Below are positions 1-7,988 of a stretch of 15,198 nucleotides of DNA, in pieces. Source of the stretch: DASXTB01 sp036505615 (GTDB lineage: Bacteria; Acidobacteriota; UBA6911; JACQSX01). Position 1 is the first letter of the stretch; each line of letters opens with the position of its first letter. The notes under the pieces are model-generated. The model did no database searches and had not been told where the DNA came from. It was given only the letters and a program-made list of their open reading frames with translations. Made by a program: the position numbers and the translations under genes. Location: assembly GCA_036505615.1 (NCBI GenBank), contig DASXTB010000436.1, positions 1 through 15,198 on the forward strand. Reading direction: 5' to 3'.

Positions 1-1
1 T

Positions 2-202
2 CCCAGCGAGCGAGAGCAGCGTGTCATCGAGCTCGTCGCCCGGGGACTCAAAAACAAGGAAGTCGCAAATGAAATCGGAACTACCGAGCACGTCGTCAAA
101 AACTATTTGCGAGTCATCTACGACAAGCTCGGACTCTGGAACCGAGTCGAACTCGCCTTGTGGTACGAAGCCCGCAAACATGGAGCCCCAGCCCACGCCT
201 GA
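2..202 (+). CDS. LuxR/NarL-type transcriptional regulator, C-terminal HTH domain (5' end outside window)
   Basis: The open frame enters from the left edge and encodes 66 residues before TGA at 200-202. It begins PSEREQRVIELVARGLKNKE and continues with EIGTTEHVVKNYLRVIYDKL, the four-helix GerE/LuxR HTH pattern. The scaffold helix carries the usual E-x-x-V-I-E-L and G-L-K-N-K-E stretch, and the recognition helix is TEHVVKNYLRVIYDKLGL. Such domains bind DNA as dimers. The N-terminal part (receiver, PAS or other) lies outside the window, so the signal it responds to cannot be told. The protein ends about 15 residues after the HTH with an Ala/His-rich tail. It is followed about 100 bp later by a strong terminator, so this is the last gene of its unit. 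The family call is firm; the specific role is unknown. Confidence 0.85.
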   Translation, partial: PSEREQRVIELVARGLKNKEVANEIGTTEHVVKNYLRVIYDKLGLWNRVELALWYEARKHGAPAHA

Positions 203-300
203 CGTATTGGAGAGTTGGGAACACAGAATACTCGATCTCGATCAATCGGATACCGGTACGGGCCTGATCGAGTAATCAACAAGAAAAAATCAGAGGAAGA

Positions 301-327
301 AAAAACCTCCGTGTGCGGAGGTTTTTT
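301..327. terminator. Bidirectional intrinsic terminator between convergent genes
   Basis: A perfect 6-bp GC-rich stem CCTCCG/CGGAGG (306-311 with 316-321) has a TGTG loop. It is flanked by five A on the left and six T on the right, so both strands show hairpin plus U-run. It sits between the + strand LuxR gene ending at 202 and the minus-strand gene ending at 344, and can end both transcripts. Confidence 0.9.
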
Positions 328-343
328 ATTTACGCAGGTCGGT

Positions 344-1378
344 TCACGAACAACCGTTGGATTCTAAACTGCGGAGTTTTTGGGCTGCGTCGCTTGCGCC
401 TCTTTTAGCAGCTGCTACCAATAAGAGCCGGGCCTGATCGCAATTCTTGGGCACACCGTCGCCAATGAGATACAGGTTTGCCAGCAATATTACGGCGCTG
501 GTGTTCTGCTTGCCCACCGCCTTCCACAGCCACTTTACAGCTTCTGGTGTATCTCGCATTCCTCCCTTGCCGTCAAGAAAGTGCCGGGCAAGGAGTAACT
601 CCTGCACACCGTCTCCCGCCCCTGTGTCTGAAGTCGGCACAGGAGAATTCGGCACAAGCCTCTGTCTCTGGACGGCCAGTGTCGCTGCTGGCATGGTGCG
701 GTCGAGATTTGGGCGACTCTCTGCTTTGTTCGCTGGTGGCAATGCAGGTTCAGAAACTGGGACTCCGATCTGCGCCGAATGGTTTTTCTCAACCGTCGAC
801 TCAGAGGCAACCGAGATCGACGGTTTTTGGGACGGCTCACGGTCGGATCGCGCCGACCACTCGAAATACCCAAGCCCCGCCAGCGCCACCACACCCATTG
901 CGAATAGATATTTTTTCCACGGTTGGCGCCTGGGAACATCAGAGTCAAAGCTGGCAAATGCTCTGTCGCGCAACCATTGCGCATCGCCTTCAGGCGAGAT
1001 CGGAGTTGAATCTGGGACGGGAAGGTTTGCGGCGAAAGCTCGGTCATGTTCAGCAGCGTCCGAAAGAGTTGTCAGGGAGGAACCGCAAATTACACAAAAC
1101 CTCTGGTCGGGCTCGCCTTGGCGTTGGCAGCGGGGGCAGAAGGCCCTGCCATCTTCGAGCTTCCTGCTGCTGCTCACATGAGGTACCGGTCCAACTCCGG
1201 TCTCCAGTTCGCGCAGAAGCTCCACTACCGCCTGTTCTCGCTTCTCGGGTGGGCTGGTGAAATATACCTGTGCCCATCTGCCCAGGTTCCTGCCCAGAGT
1301 CGGATTTTGAAGTGGGTTTAGCTCTGAGCTGGATATTTGCTCAGTACGCTCGGACGCATTATTGGTTGAATTCGTCAC
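344..1378 (-). CDS. Zinc-ribbon, single-span membrane protein with Sel1-like repeats
   Basis: 344 residues from a GTG start (CAC at 1376-1378), with GGGTGAAGAA just upstream as a weak ribosome site. A zinc ribbon at residues 81-98 has the pairs C81-x2-C84 and C95-x2-C98. One hydrophobic span, about residues 155-174, is preceded by RRQPWKK and followed by an acidic, Pro/Ser-rich linker, so the N-terminus is predicted to be cytoplasmic and the C-terminus outside. Residues about 258-336 hold two Sel1-like helical repeats, recognisable by A-x3-L-x3-Y-L-x-G-x-G-V and the following ARLLLVAAAKRG. Sel1 repeats are protein-protein interaction scaffolds. The protein ends in SNGCS. The gene lies 96 bp downstream of a second zinc-ribbon, single-span protein and may act with it. 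No enzymatic domain is seen; the function is unknown. Confidence 0.8.
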   Translation of the reverse strand: MTNSTNNASERTEQISSSELNPLQNPTLGRNLGRWAQVYFTSPPEKREQAVVELLRELETGVGPVPHVSSSRKLEDGRAFCPRCQRQGEPDQRFCVICGSSLTTLSDAAEHDRAFAANLPVPDSTPISPEGDAQWLRDRAFASFDSDVPRRQPWKKYLFAMGVVALAGLGYFEWSARSDREPSQKPSISVASESTVEKNHSAQIGVPVSEPALPPANKAESRPNLDRTMPAATLAVQRQRLVPNSPVPTSDTGAGDGVQELLLARHFLDGKGGMRDTPEAVKWLWKAVGKQNTSAVILLANLYLIGDGVPKNCDQARLLLVAAAKRGASDAAQKLRSLESNGCS

Positions 1379-1410
1379 TTCTTCACCCTTGAAGCCATAA
1401 ACAATTCCAC

Positions 1411-1425
1411 TCCTCGTTTCGAGGA
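1411..1425. repeat. Perfect 6-bp inverted repeat ahead of the Sel1 gene
   Basis: TCCTCG-TTT-CGAGGA is a perfect inverted repeat with a 3-nt spacer. It lies 33 bp upstream of the GTG start of the minus-strand Sel1 gene. It could be an operator or a small leader hairpin. No T-run follows on either strand, so it is not a terminator. Confidence 0.5.
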
Positions 1426-1446
1426 ACCGTCAAACCTCGGAAGGAT

Positions 1447-1471
1447 AAAAAACTTCGATTCTCTCGCGAAG
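1447..1471 (-). terminator. Probable intrinsic terminator of the GAF-zinc-ribbon gene
   Basis: Read on the minus strand, a CTTCG/CGAAG stem (1467-1471 with 1453-1457) has a 9-nt loop and runs straight into six T (1447-1452). It begins three bases past the TAA of the GAF gene. The stem is only 5 bp, so termination may be partial, leaving some read-through into the Sel1 gene. Confidence 0.5.
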
Positions 1472-1474
1472 AAA

Positions 1475-3025
1475 TTAATCGCAAGCCCTTCGTGACGCCG
1501 GTTCGAACTGGTCCTGTTGCGCATCCTTCTGAGTAGTCAGTTTGCCCCCCTCCGTCTTGCCATATAGGTCGGCACCCGGACAGTAGTAAAGTGCAGTATG
1601 AAGATCGACCCAGACCTGGGTCTGGGGATTTCCAACATAAGTAAGCGACGCCGGGGGCTCGGCTATACCCAGACTAACCAGTACCTTCTCAGAAAAGGTG
1701 AGCTCGGGCGCTTTTGGTTTGCGCCCTTTCGTTGTGGACGTTTGCCCCGTAGCGCCGATTTGCGCAGCTGGAAACCCCCAATCGAAAATCGCAGAGAGGA
1801 GAAGAAAGGCCGCGACAGCAATGTAGACAGTGCCGCGATAGGCACGCCATTGGGCGGTAATCCACAAATGTCCCGGCAGTCGCGGCATTTTCAGAATCTC
1901 TAGTACACCGGCCGTGCTCCATGTCCTATGTGGCTTTTTTTTCAATGCCAGATTGGTATAGCTCCCCACACGGGCGTCAGTCATTATCCCGTCGATCATT
2001 GCAGGCCCGTCATCCCACCCACCGTCCAACGTCTGCTGCACTGCCGATGGATATGAACTCTCAGTTGTTTCCGAGGCGGTGACATCATGCGCAACCAAGC
2101 TTTCGCTATTCTGTTTCTGCGCTTCCTGCATGTGCCAGAGAGAAGCCCATTTGCTCTGGCTATCCCCGCGCGCCGATATTTCATGGCGCGCGGTCCCACA
2201 GCTACCGCAGAAATATTCTTCTTCGCTGAACTCATGTCCGCAACCGCGGCATACTTCCGAGGAGTTTTCTGTTTCCAGATCGCTGGAAACAACGGATTCC
2301 TCCTGACCCTGGGCCAAACGCTCCAGCTGTGGTTTGATTCTTTCCAAGACTTCCAGCATGGAAGCGCGTTCTGTGGCCAGCGACTGCTTCCATTCCAGCC
2401 CGGAAGCTCGGGCAATGGCATCGCTCACCAATCCAGCCATCAATTGCGAGCTGCGCACGTCGTGCTCCCCGAAAGAATTGGCTTCCGCGAATCGAACCTC
2501 GAGTACGCCCGCAATTTTGCCCTCGTGATAAACCGGAACGGCAATCAAAGACAGCACGCCCCGAACTCGGCAGAGTTCATAGCGTAATCGTGTATCTCTC
2601 CTTACATCTGAACACTGCAGGATTTGGCCGCTGTGGAGGCAATAGGCAGACAAGCCAGAAGCCATGGGCACACGCGACCCCATCTCGCCGACGGCGCTTC
2701 CCCGGCTCGCCTGGTACACCAGTTCATTTCCTTCCACGATGCCCACGGCGACGCCGCTTGCCTTGGTGATCTTCTCCACCTGTTCGGCAATCAGCATCGT
2801 CGCGGCCGGCAAATCCAGCTCACGACTTTGAATTAGCTTTTGGGTTTCTGCGATATGAACGAGAACTTGGATAGGATCCGCACCAGCCTCGCGCAGATTA
2901 ATGCCCTCGCTCTGCTGCTGAATTACATAGGCGGCAGCCAGGAGTTGCTGGAAGGATATCTCTCCCCGAAGGGGACTACCCTGCGTCACCATGGATGGTT
3001 GCTTCAAAGTGGCGGTAGACTCCAC
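1475..3025 (-). CDS. GAF domain / zinc ribbon / single-span membrane protein with C-terminal CP...YGKT...C motif
   Basis: 516 residues from GTG at 3025; an in-frame ATG at 2992 (residue 12) is an alternative start, and neither has a strong ribosome site. Residues about 70-210 match a GAF fold: an A-E-Q-V-E-K-I-T-K-A-S-G-V-A helix, then GIVEGNELVYQASRG, and later GVLSLIAVPVYHEGKIAGVL. GAF domains bind small ligands or redox cofactors. A helical stretch (212-245) is followed by a zinc ribbon, C259-x2-C262 and C273-x2-C276. One hydrophobic span lies near 398-416. The tail of about 100 residues, predicted extracytoplasmic, carries C482-P-G, Y488-G-K-T491 and C515, a layout reminiscent of the small CP...YGKT...A...P...C motif appended to some nuclease-like and Ada-like proteins. 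No output domain (kinase, cyclase, HTH) is present, so it is a sensor of unknown output. Confidence 0.8.
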   Translation of the reverse strand: MESTATLKQPSMVTQGSPLRGEISFQQLLAAAYVIQQQSEGINLREAGADPIQVLVHIAETQKLIQSRELDLPAATMLIAEQVEKITKASGVAVGIVEGNELVYQASRGSAVGEMGSRVPMASGLSAYCLHSGQILQCSDVRRDTRLRYELCRVRGVLSLIAVPVYHEGKIAGVLEVRFAEANSFGEHDVRSSQLMAGLVSDAIARASGLEWKQSLATERASMLEVLERIKPQLERLAQGQEESVVSSDLETENSSEVCRGCGHEFSEEEYFCGSCGTARHEISARGDSQSKWASLWHMQEAQKQNSESLVAHDVTASETTESSYPSAVQQTLDGGWDDGPAMIDGIMTDARVGSYTNLALKKKPHRTWSTAGVLEILKMPRLPGHLWITAQWRAYRGTVYIAVAAFLLLSAIFDWGFPAAQIGATGQTSTTKGRKPKAPELTFSEKVLVSLGIAEPPASLTYVGNPQTQVWVDLHTALYYCPGADLYGKTEGGKLTTQKDAQQDQFEPASRRACD

Positions 3026-3368
3026 GAACCTGCAATCAAGGCCGAGTTGCCCTATTGTAGTGCAATTGACAATCCAATGAGCCGCATAAAATCTTGCAGA
3101 CTATGGTTAAGCAAGTATGACGAAGGAGGCCACAGAGAAACCTGCTCGTATTGTCCCCTACCCAAGTGCTTGAAAATCCAAGGATTATGGTTTTTGTAGA
3201 GTGTCTCAGTCTTTTAATGTCGCACCTTTATGAGGCTTTTGTTGTTTTCCAACAGGGGGAGTGCAGTCCAAGGTTCGCAGTCGAGTGCAATGTTCTGCAC
3301 TTTCGTTGGGACAACCATTCTCTATTTTGGAAAACCGTTTAAGGGGAGGACTGAGACAAACCTTCCGT
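3026..3368. other. 343-bp intergenic region, no credible gene
   Basis: This lies between the end of the RND permease gene and the start of the GAF gene, both on the minus strand. Short frames here have no ribosome sites or recognisable domains. On the minus strand TTGCTT, a 17-nt spacer and TTTTAT (within about 3083-3112) could be a weak promoter for the GAF gene. No clear terminator was seen after the RND gene. Confidence 0.5.
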
Positions 3369-6300
3369 TCATATCCGCGCCGGCGACAACTCTTCCATCT
3401 TCGTCTCCTCATGACTCAGATAGTAGTGAACGGCAGGGGTGATGACCAGAGACAACACCATCGAGATCAATATTCCGCCAATTACGGCGATAGCCAGCGG
3501 CTGTAGCATCTGCGAGCCCGCACCCCAGGCGAAAGCCAGGGGCAGCATGCCCGCCATAGTGGCCAGTGCGGTCATGACGATCGGCCGCAACCGACGTCGG
3601 CTCGCCTGCAGCATGGCCTTTTCCGCGGACAGTCCCAACTTACGGAATTTCTCGTCGGCATCGAGCAGCAGGATTCCATTCTTTGCCACGATACCGATCA
3701 CCATAATCATTCCCATAAATGAGGAGACGTTGAACGTAGTACGCGTGATCACCAACGCGATGAAAACTCCTGAAGTTGACAAAAGAGCGGAAGCCAGAAT
3801 CGCTATCGGCGCCGCGAAAGTTCCAAACTCGAACAGCAGCACAATGAAAACCAGAACGATGGCCAGAATCAAAACGAACATAAGATCACGGAATGATTTC
3901 TGCTCTTCCTTGTAAGTCCCGCCATATTCCACTCGGATGGCCGATGGCAAATGCAATGCGTCCACCGCCTTCTGCACCGCGGCCATTCCGCTACCCAAGT
4001 CGATACCTTCCAGGCGCGCGGTAACGGCGATGTCGCGTTGCAGATTCTCGCGACGGATTTCGGTTTGCGGCGGCAATTCGATGATAGTTGCTAGCGCTCC
4101 TAATGTCGCAGTCCTGCCGCTGCTGCTAGTGAGCAAAGTATCGCGCATCGCCTCAAGCGAGACGCGGCTTCCGGCAGGGAAGCGGACGCGTACCGTGTAG
4201 GGGCGGCCATTGGTAACTACGGGCGTGGTAGCTGGTTCCCCCTCCAGGAGAGCTGCAGCATCAACCGCAATCTCCTGCGGAGTAAATCCGGCACGCGCCG
4301 CCACAGTGGGATTAATCTGAAAAGTGACCGCCGGGCCGCTGATGGTGTTCTCAATCCCGTCCAGTAAGTCCACCACGCCGTGAATCTTGCCAATGCTTTC
4401 GGCTACCTTACGAGCCCATGTTTGCAACAGCTCAGCATTCTCGGAGAAGAGCTTGATTTGAACCGGCTGCGGTGCGCTGCTGAGGTCGCCAATCATATCC
4501 TGCAAGACTTGAATAAATTCCACCTCAACGGCAGGCTCTTGCGTTGTGATCTGTAAGCGTACGTCCGCCATGATTTCGTCGATATTCCGGCTGCGATCTC
4601 TCTTCAACCTGACTAAAATATCGCCGGTGTTGGCTTCCGTGACTGCGGCCAAGCCCAGTTGTAATCCGGTGCGGCGCGAAGTGCTTTCCACTTCAGGCAC
4701 GGATTTCATGATCTGTTCTATGTGGGTCACCATTCGGTTGGTCTCAGCCAATGACGTCCCCGCCGGGGTGAGGTAATCTACGGTGAATCCGCCCTCATCC
4801 ATTGCTGGCATCAAATCCGATCCAGAGGTCCGGTAGCAAACATAGGAGGCGATCACCAGCACCAGACTGATTCCCGCCAGCCACAGGGGTTTACTCAGCG
4901 CGCGGCGCAACCACCTCTCGTGGAAGTTAACCAATCTGAGGAAAAAGACACCCAGAGAAGCTTCCTCTGCCGCCAACAGGCGCGTCATCGATTCTTCTTC
5001 GGGCTCGCCGTCGGCACTTTCTCCATCCCTGCCCTTCTTCCTGCCAATGAAGTATTGGCTGAGATTGGGAGTCCAGGTGAGAGCCAGCACCAGCGATGTG
5101 AAAAGAGAAATCCCCATGGTGATAGCTAGCGCGCGAAAAAACGTACCCGTAACGCCGGTAATGGAAATCAAAGGAAGGAACACCACTACGGGGGTGACAG
5201 TGGAACCGACCAGGGGAACGGTGATTTCTCGTAGCGCGCTATGAATGGCTTGCAGGCGCCCTTGCCCGGCATCTCGATGCAGCACGATGTTCTCTACCAC
5301 CACGATAGCGTCGTCAATTACCAATCCCACAGCGGCGGCCAGCCCGCCTAGCGTCATCAGGTTGAAGCTTTCATTGAGAAGCTTGAGCGCAATGAATGTC
5401 ACCAGAATCGTGACTGGGATCACGAGGCCGGCAACGATGGACGTTCCCCAATCTCGCAGGAACACCACCAAAATAATCGAAGCGAGAATCAACCCCAGGA
5501 GAATGGCATCCCGCACGCTCTTGATGGAATCATCGACGATGATCGACTGATCATAGAATGGCCGTATCTCAATACCAGGCGGCAACGACTTCCGTATGCG
5601 ATCCACTTCCGCGTGCACCAGCGTGGCAACCTGCACCGTATTGCTTTCGGGCTGCCGGTTGATGTTCAGGAGCACTGCCGGCTTACCGTTCGCCGTGACG
5701 ATCGTATACACAGGTTTTACCCCGGGAACTACCGTGCCGACGTCTCCGATCCGAACTGGGATCCCCGCAGGAGTTGTCTTGATCACTGTGTCGGCGATCT
5801 GCTCGGGAGTACGCACCTGGCCGCTAACCAAACCAAGTACAAGTTGATGATTGCGCTCAAAAAGTCCTGGCGAATCGATCAGATTTGTTTTTTGAAGGCT
5901 GTCGAGAGTGTCAGTAACTGTGACGTTGGCGGTGAGCAGTTTCGTAGGCTGGAGCGTGATGTGAAACTCGGGCTGTTGTCCGCCTTGCACCAGCACCGTG
6001 GAAACACCATCCAGCCGATTCAGCCGCGGTTTCATCTCGTAGGTGGCTCGTTCCCAGAGTTGGGTCTGCGGCACGGTATCCGAGGTGAGGCTGTAGCCCA
6101 TGATGGGGAAGCTGGCGAACGTCATTCGGTTCGCAATCACAGTGGCAGTTGGCGGCAATTCTCCTTGAACCCGCGAGATCGCTGCATTTACGTATTGCAG
6201 CGTCTGGAACATGTCCACATTCCAATTAAAAAACAAATCGATTTCCGCCGAACCGCGACTGGTAATGGAACGAACTTCCGTCAGCCCCGGAACGCTGTTC

Positions 6301-6563
6301 ACCGCTTCCTCAATAGGGCGGGTGACGGTGACCATCATTTGATCAATCGGCATTACGCCGTTGTCGACGGCGATCAGGATTCGCGGAAAATTGGTTTCTG
6401 GGAAAACCGCGACTGGAATGGTAAAGGCAAGATAAGCTCCAAGCAGCGCCAGCGTCAGGATCAGAAAGATCACGGGTTTGGAGTGCCGCGAAAACCAGTA
6501 AGTGGATTCTCCATTCACTGTGCCCGGTTCATGGCGCTTCATCCGGCACCGCCGGTGCAGCAT
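3369..6563 (-). CDS. RND-family efflux permease, inner-membrane pump subunit (HAE type)
   Basis: 1064 residues, the usual AcrB/MdtB length. TM1 is near residues 28-50. The first periplasmic porter region follows, with the typical VFPETNFPRI and VTRPIEEAVNSVPGL. A block of spans runs from about 350 to 505, TM7 lies near 558-577, the second porter region at about 580-885, and the last spans at about 892-1050. TM4 contains GLVIDDAIVVVEN with the paired Asp417-Asp418 of the proton relay, and TM10 contains GIVAKNGILLLD with Lys961. These are the essential charges of HAE-type drug pumps; metal pumps of the CusA/CzcA group have a different TM4 motif. It exports substrates by proton antiport through the adaptor and outer-membrane factor encoded just upstream. 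ATG at 6563 is 33 bp after the adaptor stop; Met8 (6542) is an alternative start. The substrate cannot be told from sequence. Confidence 0.95.
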   Translation of the reverse strand: MLHRRCRMKRHEPGTVNGESTYWFSRHSKPVIFLILTLALLGAYLAFTIPVAVFPETNFPRILIAVDNGVMPIDQMMVTVTRPIEEAVNSVPGLTEVRSITSRGSAEIDLFFNWNVDMFQTLQYVNAAISRVQGELPPTATVIANRMTFASFPIMGYSLTSDTVPQTQLWERATYEMKPRLNRLDGVSTVLVQGGQQPEFHITLQPTKLLTANVTVTDTLDSLQKTNLIDSPGLFERNHQLVLGLVSGQVRTPEQIADTVIKTTPAGIPVRIGDVGTVVPGVKPVYTIVTANGKPAVLLNINRQPESNTVQVATLVHAEVDRIRKSLPPGIEIRPFYDQSIIVDDSIKSVRDAILLGLILASIILVVFLRDWGTSIVAGLVIPVTILVTFIALKLLNESFNLMTLGGLAAAVGLVIDDAIVVVENIVLHRDAGQGRLQAIHSALREITVPLVGSTVTPVVVFLPLISITGVTGTFFRALAITMGISLFTSLVLALTWTPNLSQYFIGRKKGRDGESADGEPEEESMTRLLAAEEASLGVFFLRLVNFHERWLRRALSKPLWLAGISLVLVIASYVCYRTSGSDLMPAMDEGGFTVDYLTPAGTSLAETNRMVTHIEQIMKSVPEVESTSRRTGLQLGLAAVTEANTGDILVRLKRDRSRNIDEIMADVRLQITTQEPAVEVEFIQVLQDMIGDLSSAPQPVQIKLFSENAELLQTWARKVAESIGKIHGVVDLLDGIENTISGPAVTFQINPTVAARAGFTPQEIAVDAAALLEGEPATTPVVTNGRPYTVRVRFPAGSRVSLEAMRDTLLTSSSGRTATLGALATIIELPPQTEIRRENLQRDIAVTARLEGIDLGSGMAAVQKAVDALHLPSAIRVEYGGTYKEEQKSFRDLMFVLILAIVLVFIVLLFEFGTFAAPIAILASALLSTSGVFIALVITRTTFNVSSFMGMIMVIGIVAKNGILLLDADEKFRKLGLSAEKAMLQASRRRLRPIVMTALATMAGMLPLAFAWGAGSQMLQPLAIAVIGGILISMVLSLVITPAVHYYLSHEETKMEELSPARI

Positions 6564-6596
6564 TGAAAGCAGACGTCTTCAGCTGGACGATGGAGA

Positions 6597-7976
6597 CTAT
6601 TTTTCATTCTGCTTTTCGTTCTGCTTTTCATCAGTCTGCGCGGCTACTGTGACTTGCGTGTTATCCGGCAGACCGTAAGCTCCGGACGCAACCACATGAT
6701 CTCCGGCTTGCAATCCTTCGGTGATTTGAACTTGATCGCCTTGGCGAATCCCTACGCTCACCGGCTTTTGATGGGCACGATTATCGGCCCCCACCACCAT
6801 CACTGTAGTAGTTCCATCTTGTCCGGTCAGTAATGCTGCGGCTGGTATTACTAACGCATCGGGGATCGTCTGCGCCACCATGGAAACTTGAACGCTTGTG
6901 CCCGGCTTCAGCCGTTGCTTGGGATTCTTGGCTTGCACCCAGACCTCGACCGTAGTGCTATTCGGATCCAGCGCAGGACTGACAACCGTGACTTTGGCAT
7001 CGACCGGCTCACTCTCTCCCGGAACCGTGATGGTTGCTTTGTCACCTACTTTAAGCAGCGCGGCTTCCGGCTGTGGAATATGGGCCTTGGCGATGACTTG
7101 AGAAATGTCCATAACTGTGACAATGGGGGTGCCTGCGGCGGCCATCTCTCCGGGATAAAGTGGACGATCTGTGACCACGCCATCAATTGGACTTCGAATT
7201 TGGGAGTAACTCATTTGTGCTGCTGCTCCCAAGAATTTCCCCTTGGCGGATTCCAGTTGTCCAGCAGCGGATTTCAGCGCCTGCTGTTTGCCGGTGGCCA
7301 TCAATGCGTCCAGATGCTTCTGTGCAATTTGGTATTGATTTCGGGCCTGCGTCAGATCGACGCCGGCTTGATCGAGTTCTTTGCGAGGGATGGCGCCCTG
7401 CTGAAAGAGTTCCTGCCGGCTGTTATAGATTTTCTGCTGCGCTTCCAGCATTTGTTTGGCCGCTTGTGTATCCAGTTGTACCTTCTGGATTTCCTCCGGC
7501 AACTGGGCTGAGGTGGTGGTGGCATAGGTCGCTTCCGCCTGGTTGTAAGCTCCCTGGTTTTCCTGCGCGGCTGCAGCCAGATCGCGATTCTCCAAAACCG
7601 CTAACAGCTGACCCTTCCGAACGCGACTGCCGCGCTTGACGTAAAAAGCCTTCACCGGCGCACTGATTTTGGGCACGATGGCGGATTGCTGCAAAGGAAA
7701 CAGAACCGCCTCCGCCGTGACCGTCCGCTGCAGGGTTGTCTTCTCGACCGTTGCTACTTGCACCGGGACAACCGGCGCTTTCTCGCCGGTATCTTTGGAG
7801 CAGCTGGAGAGGAATGAGAGGAACAACATCACTGCACAAAATATTCCGCCACGCCACCGAACGGAAGCCGCTCTCTTGTGGGTATCTCCCTCGGCGGCAT
7901 CGCCATTCCTTACGCCATGCCGCGCTGGGATTGTGATAGCGCTCAGCGGGCAATCGTCTTTGATCGTTCGCCTCAT
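6597..7976 (-). CDS. RND efflux periplasmic adaptor (membrane fusion protein), lipoprotein
   Basis: 459 residues. A hydrophobic stretch (44-58) ends in the lipobox LSSC with Cys59, so it is probably lipid-anchored in the inner membrane. Residues about 95-130 and 250-290 form the split lipoyl/barrel-sandwich domain (SAPVKAFYVKRGSRVRKGQL and SYSQIRSPIDGVVTDRPLYP). A coiled-coil hairpin of about 115 residues, rich in Ala/Gln, lies between them. Beta-barrel and membrane-proximal domains follow (VIPAAALL, then GLQAGDHVVASGAYGL). Family members bridge the RND pump to TolC. It starts 12 bp after the TolC-family stop, so translation is probably coupled; no good ribosome site is visible. About 40 residues precede the signal sequence, which is unusually long, and no in-frame ATG/GTG/TTG gives a normal signal peptide. 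The C-terminus ends in a short EKQN duplication encoded by a 12-bp direct repeat near 6600-6630. No His- or Met-rich metal-binding tail is present. Confidence 0.93.
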   Translation of the reverse strand: MRRTIKDDCPLSAITIPARHGVRNGDAAEGDTHKRAASVRWRGGIFCAVMLFLSFLSSCSKDTGEKAPVVPVQVATVEKTTLQRTVTAEAVLFPLQQSAIVPKISAPVKAFYVKRGSRVRKGQLLAVLENRDLAAAAQENQGAYNQAEATYATTTSAQLPEEIQKVQLDTQAAKQMLEAQQKIYNSRQELFQQGAIPRKELDQAGVDLTQARNQYQIAQKHLDALMATGKQQALKSAAGQLESAKGKFLGAAAQMSYSQIRSPIDGVVTDRPLYPGEMAAAGTPIVTVMDISQVIAKAHIPQPEAALLKVGDKATITVPGESEPVDAKVTVVSPALDPNSTTVEVWVQAKNPKQRLKPGTSVQVSMVAQTIPDALVIPAAALLTGQDGTTTVMVVGADNRAHQKPVSVGIRQGDQVQITEGLQAGDHVVASGAYGLPDNTQVTVAAQTDEKQNEKQNEK

Positions 7977-7988
7977 AAAGGTGTCAGC

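Noticed and set aside
447..1260. Long + strand open frames opposite the Sel1 gene
   Set aside because: They are antisense shadows: no ribosome sites or domains, while the minus frame has a zinc ribbon, a span and Sel1 repeats.
3211..3227. TTTTAATGTCGCACC, loosely like the efflux box
   Set aside because: It needs a one-base deletion and a substitution, lies on the opposite side of the pump gene, and has no promoter role that I can see.
3206..3412. Possible 68-residue minus-strand gene after the RND gene
   Set aside because: It overlaps the permease 3' end, has Arg/Lys-rich random composition and no ribosome site.
5613..6566. 317-residue + strand frame opposite the RND gene
   Set aside because: It lies wholly antisense to a strongly conserved permease, and its composition is random-like.
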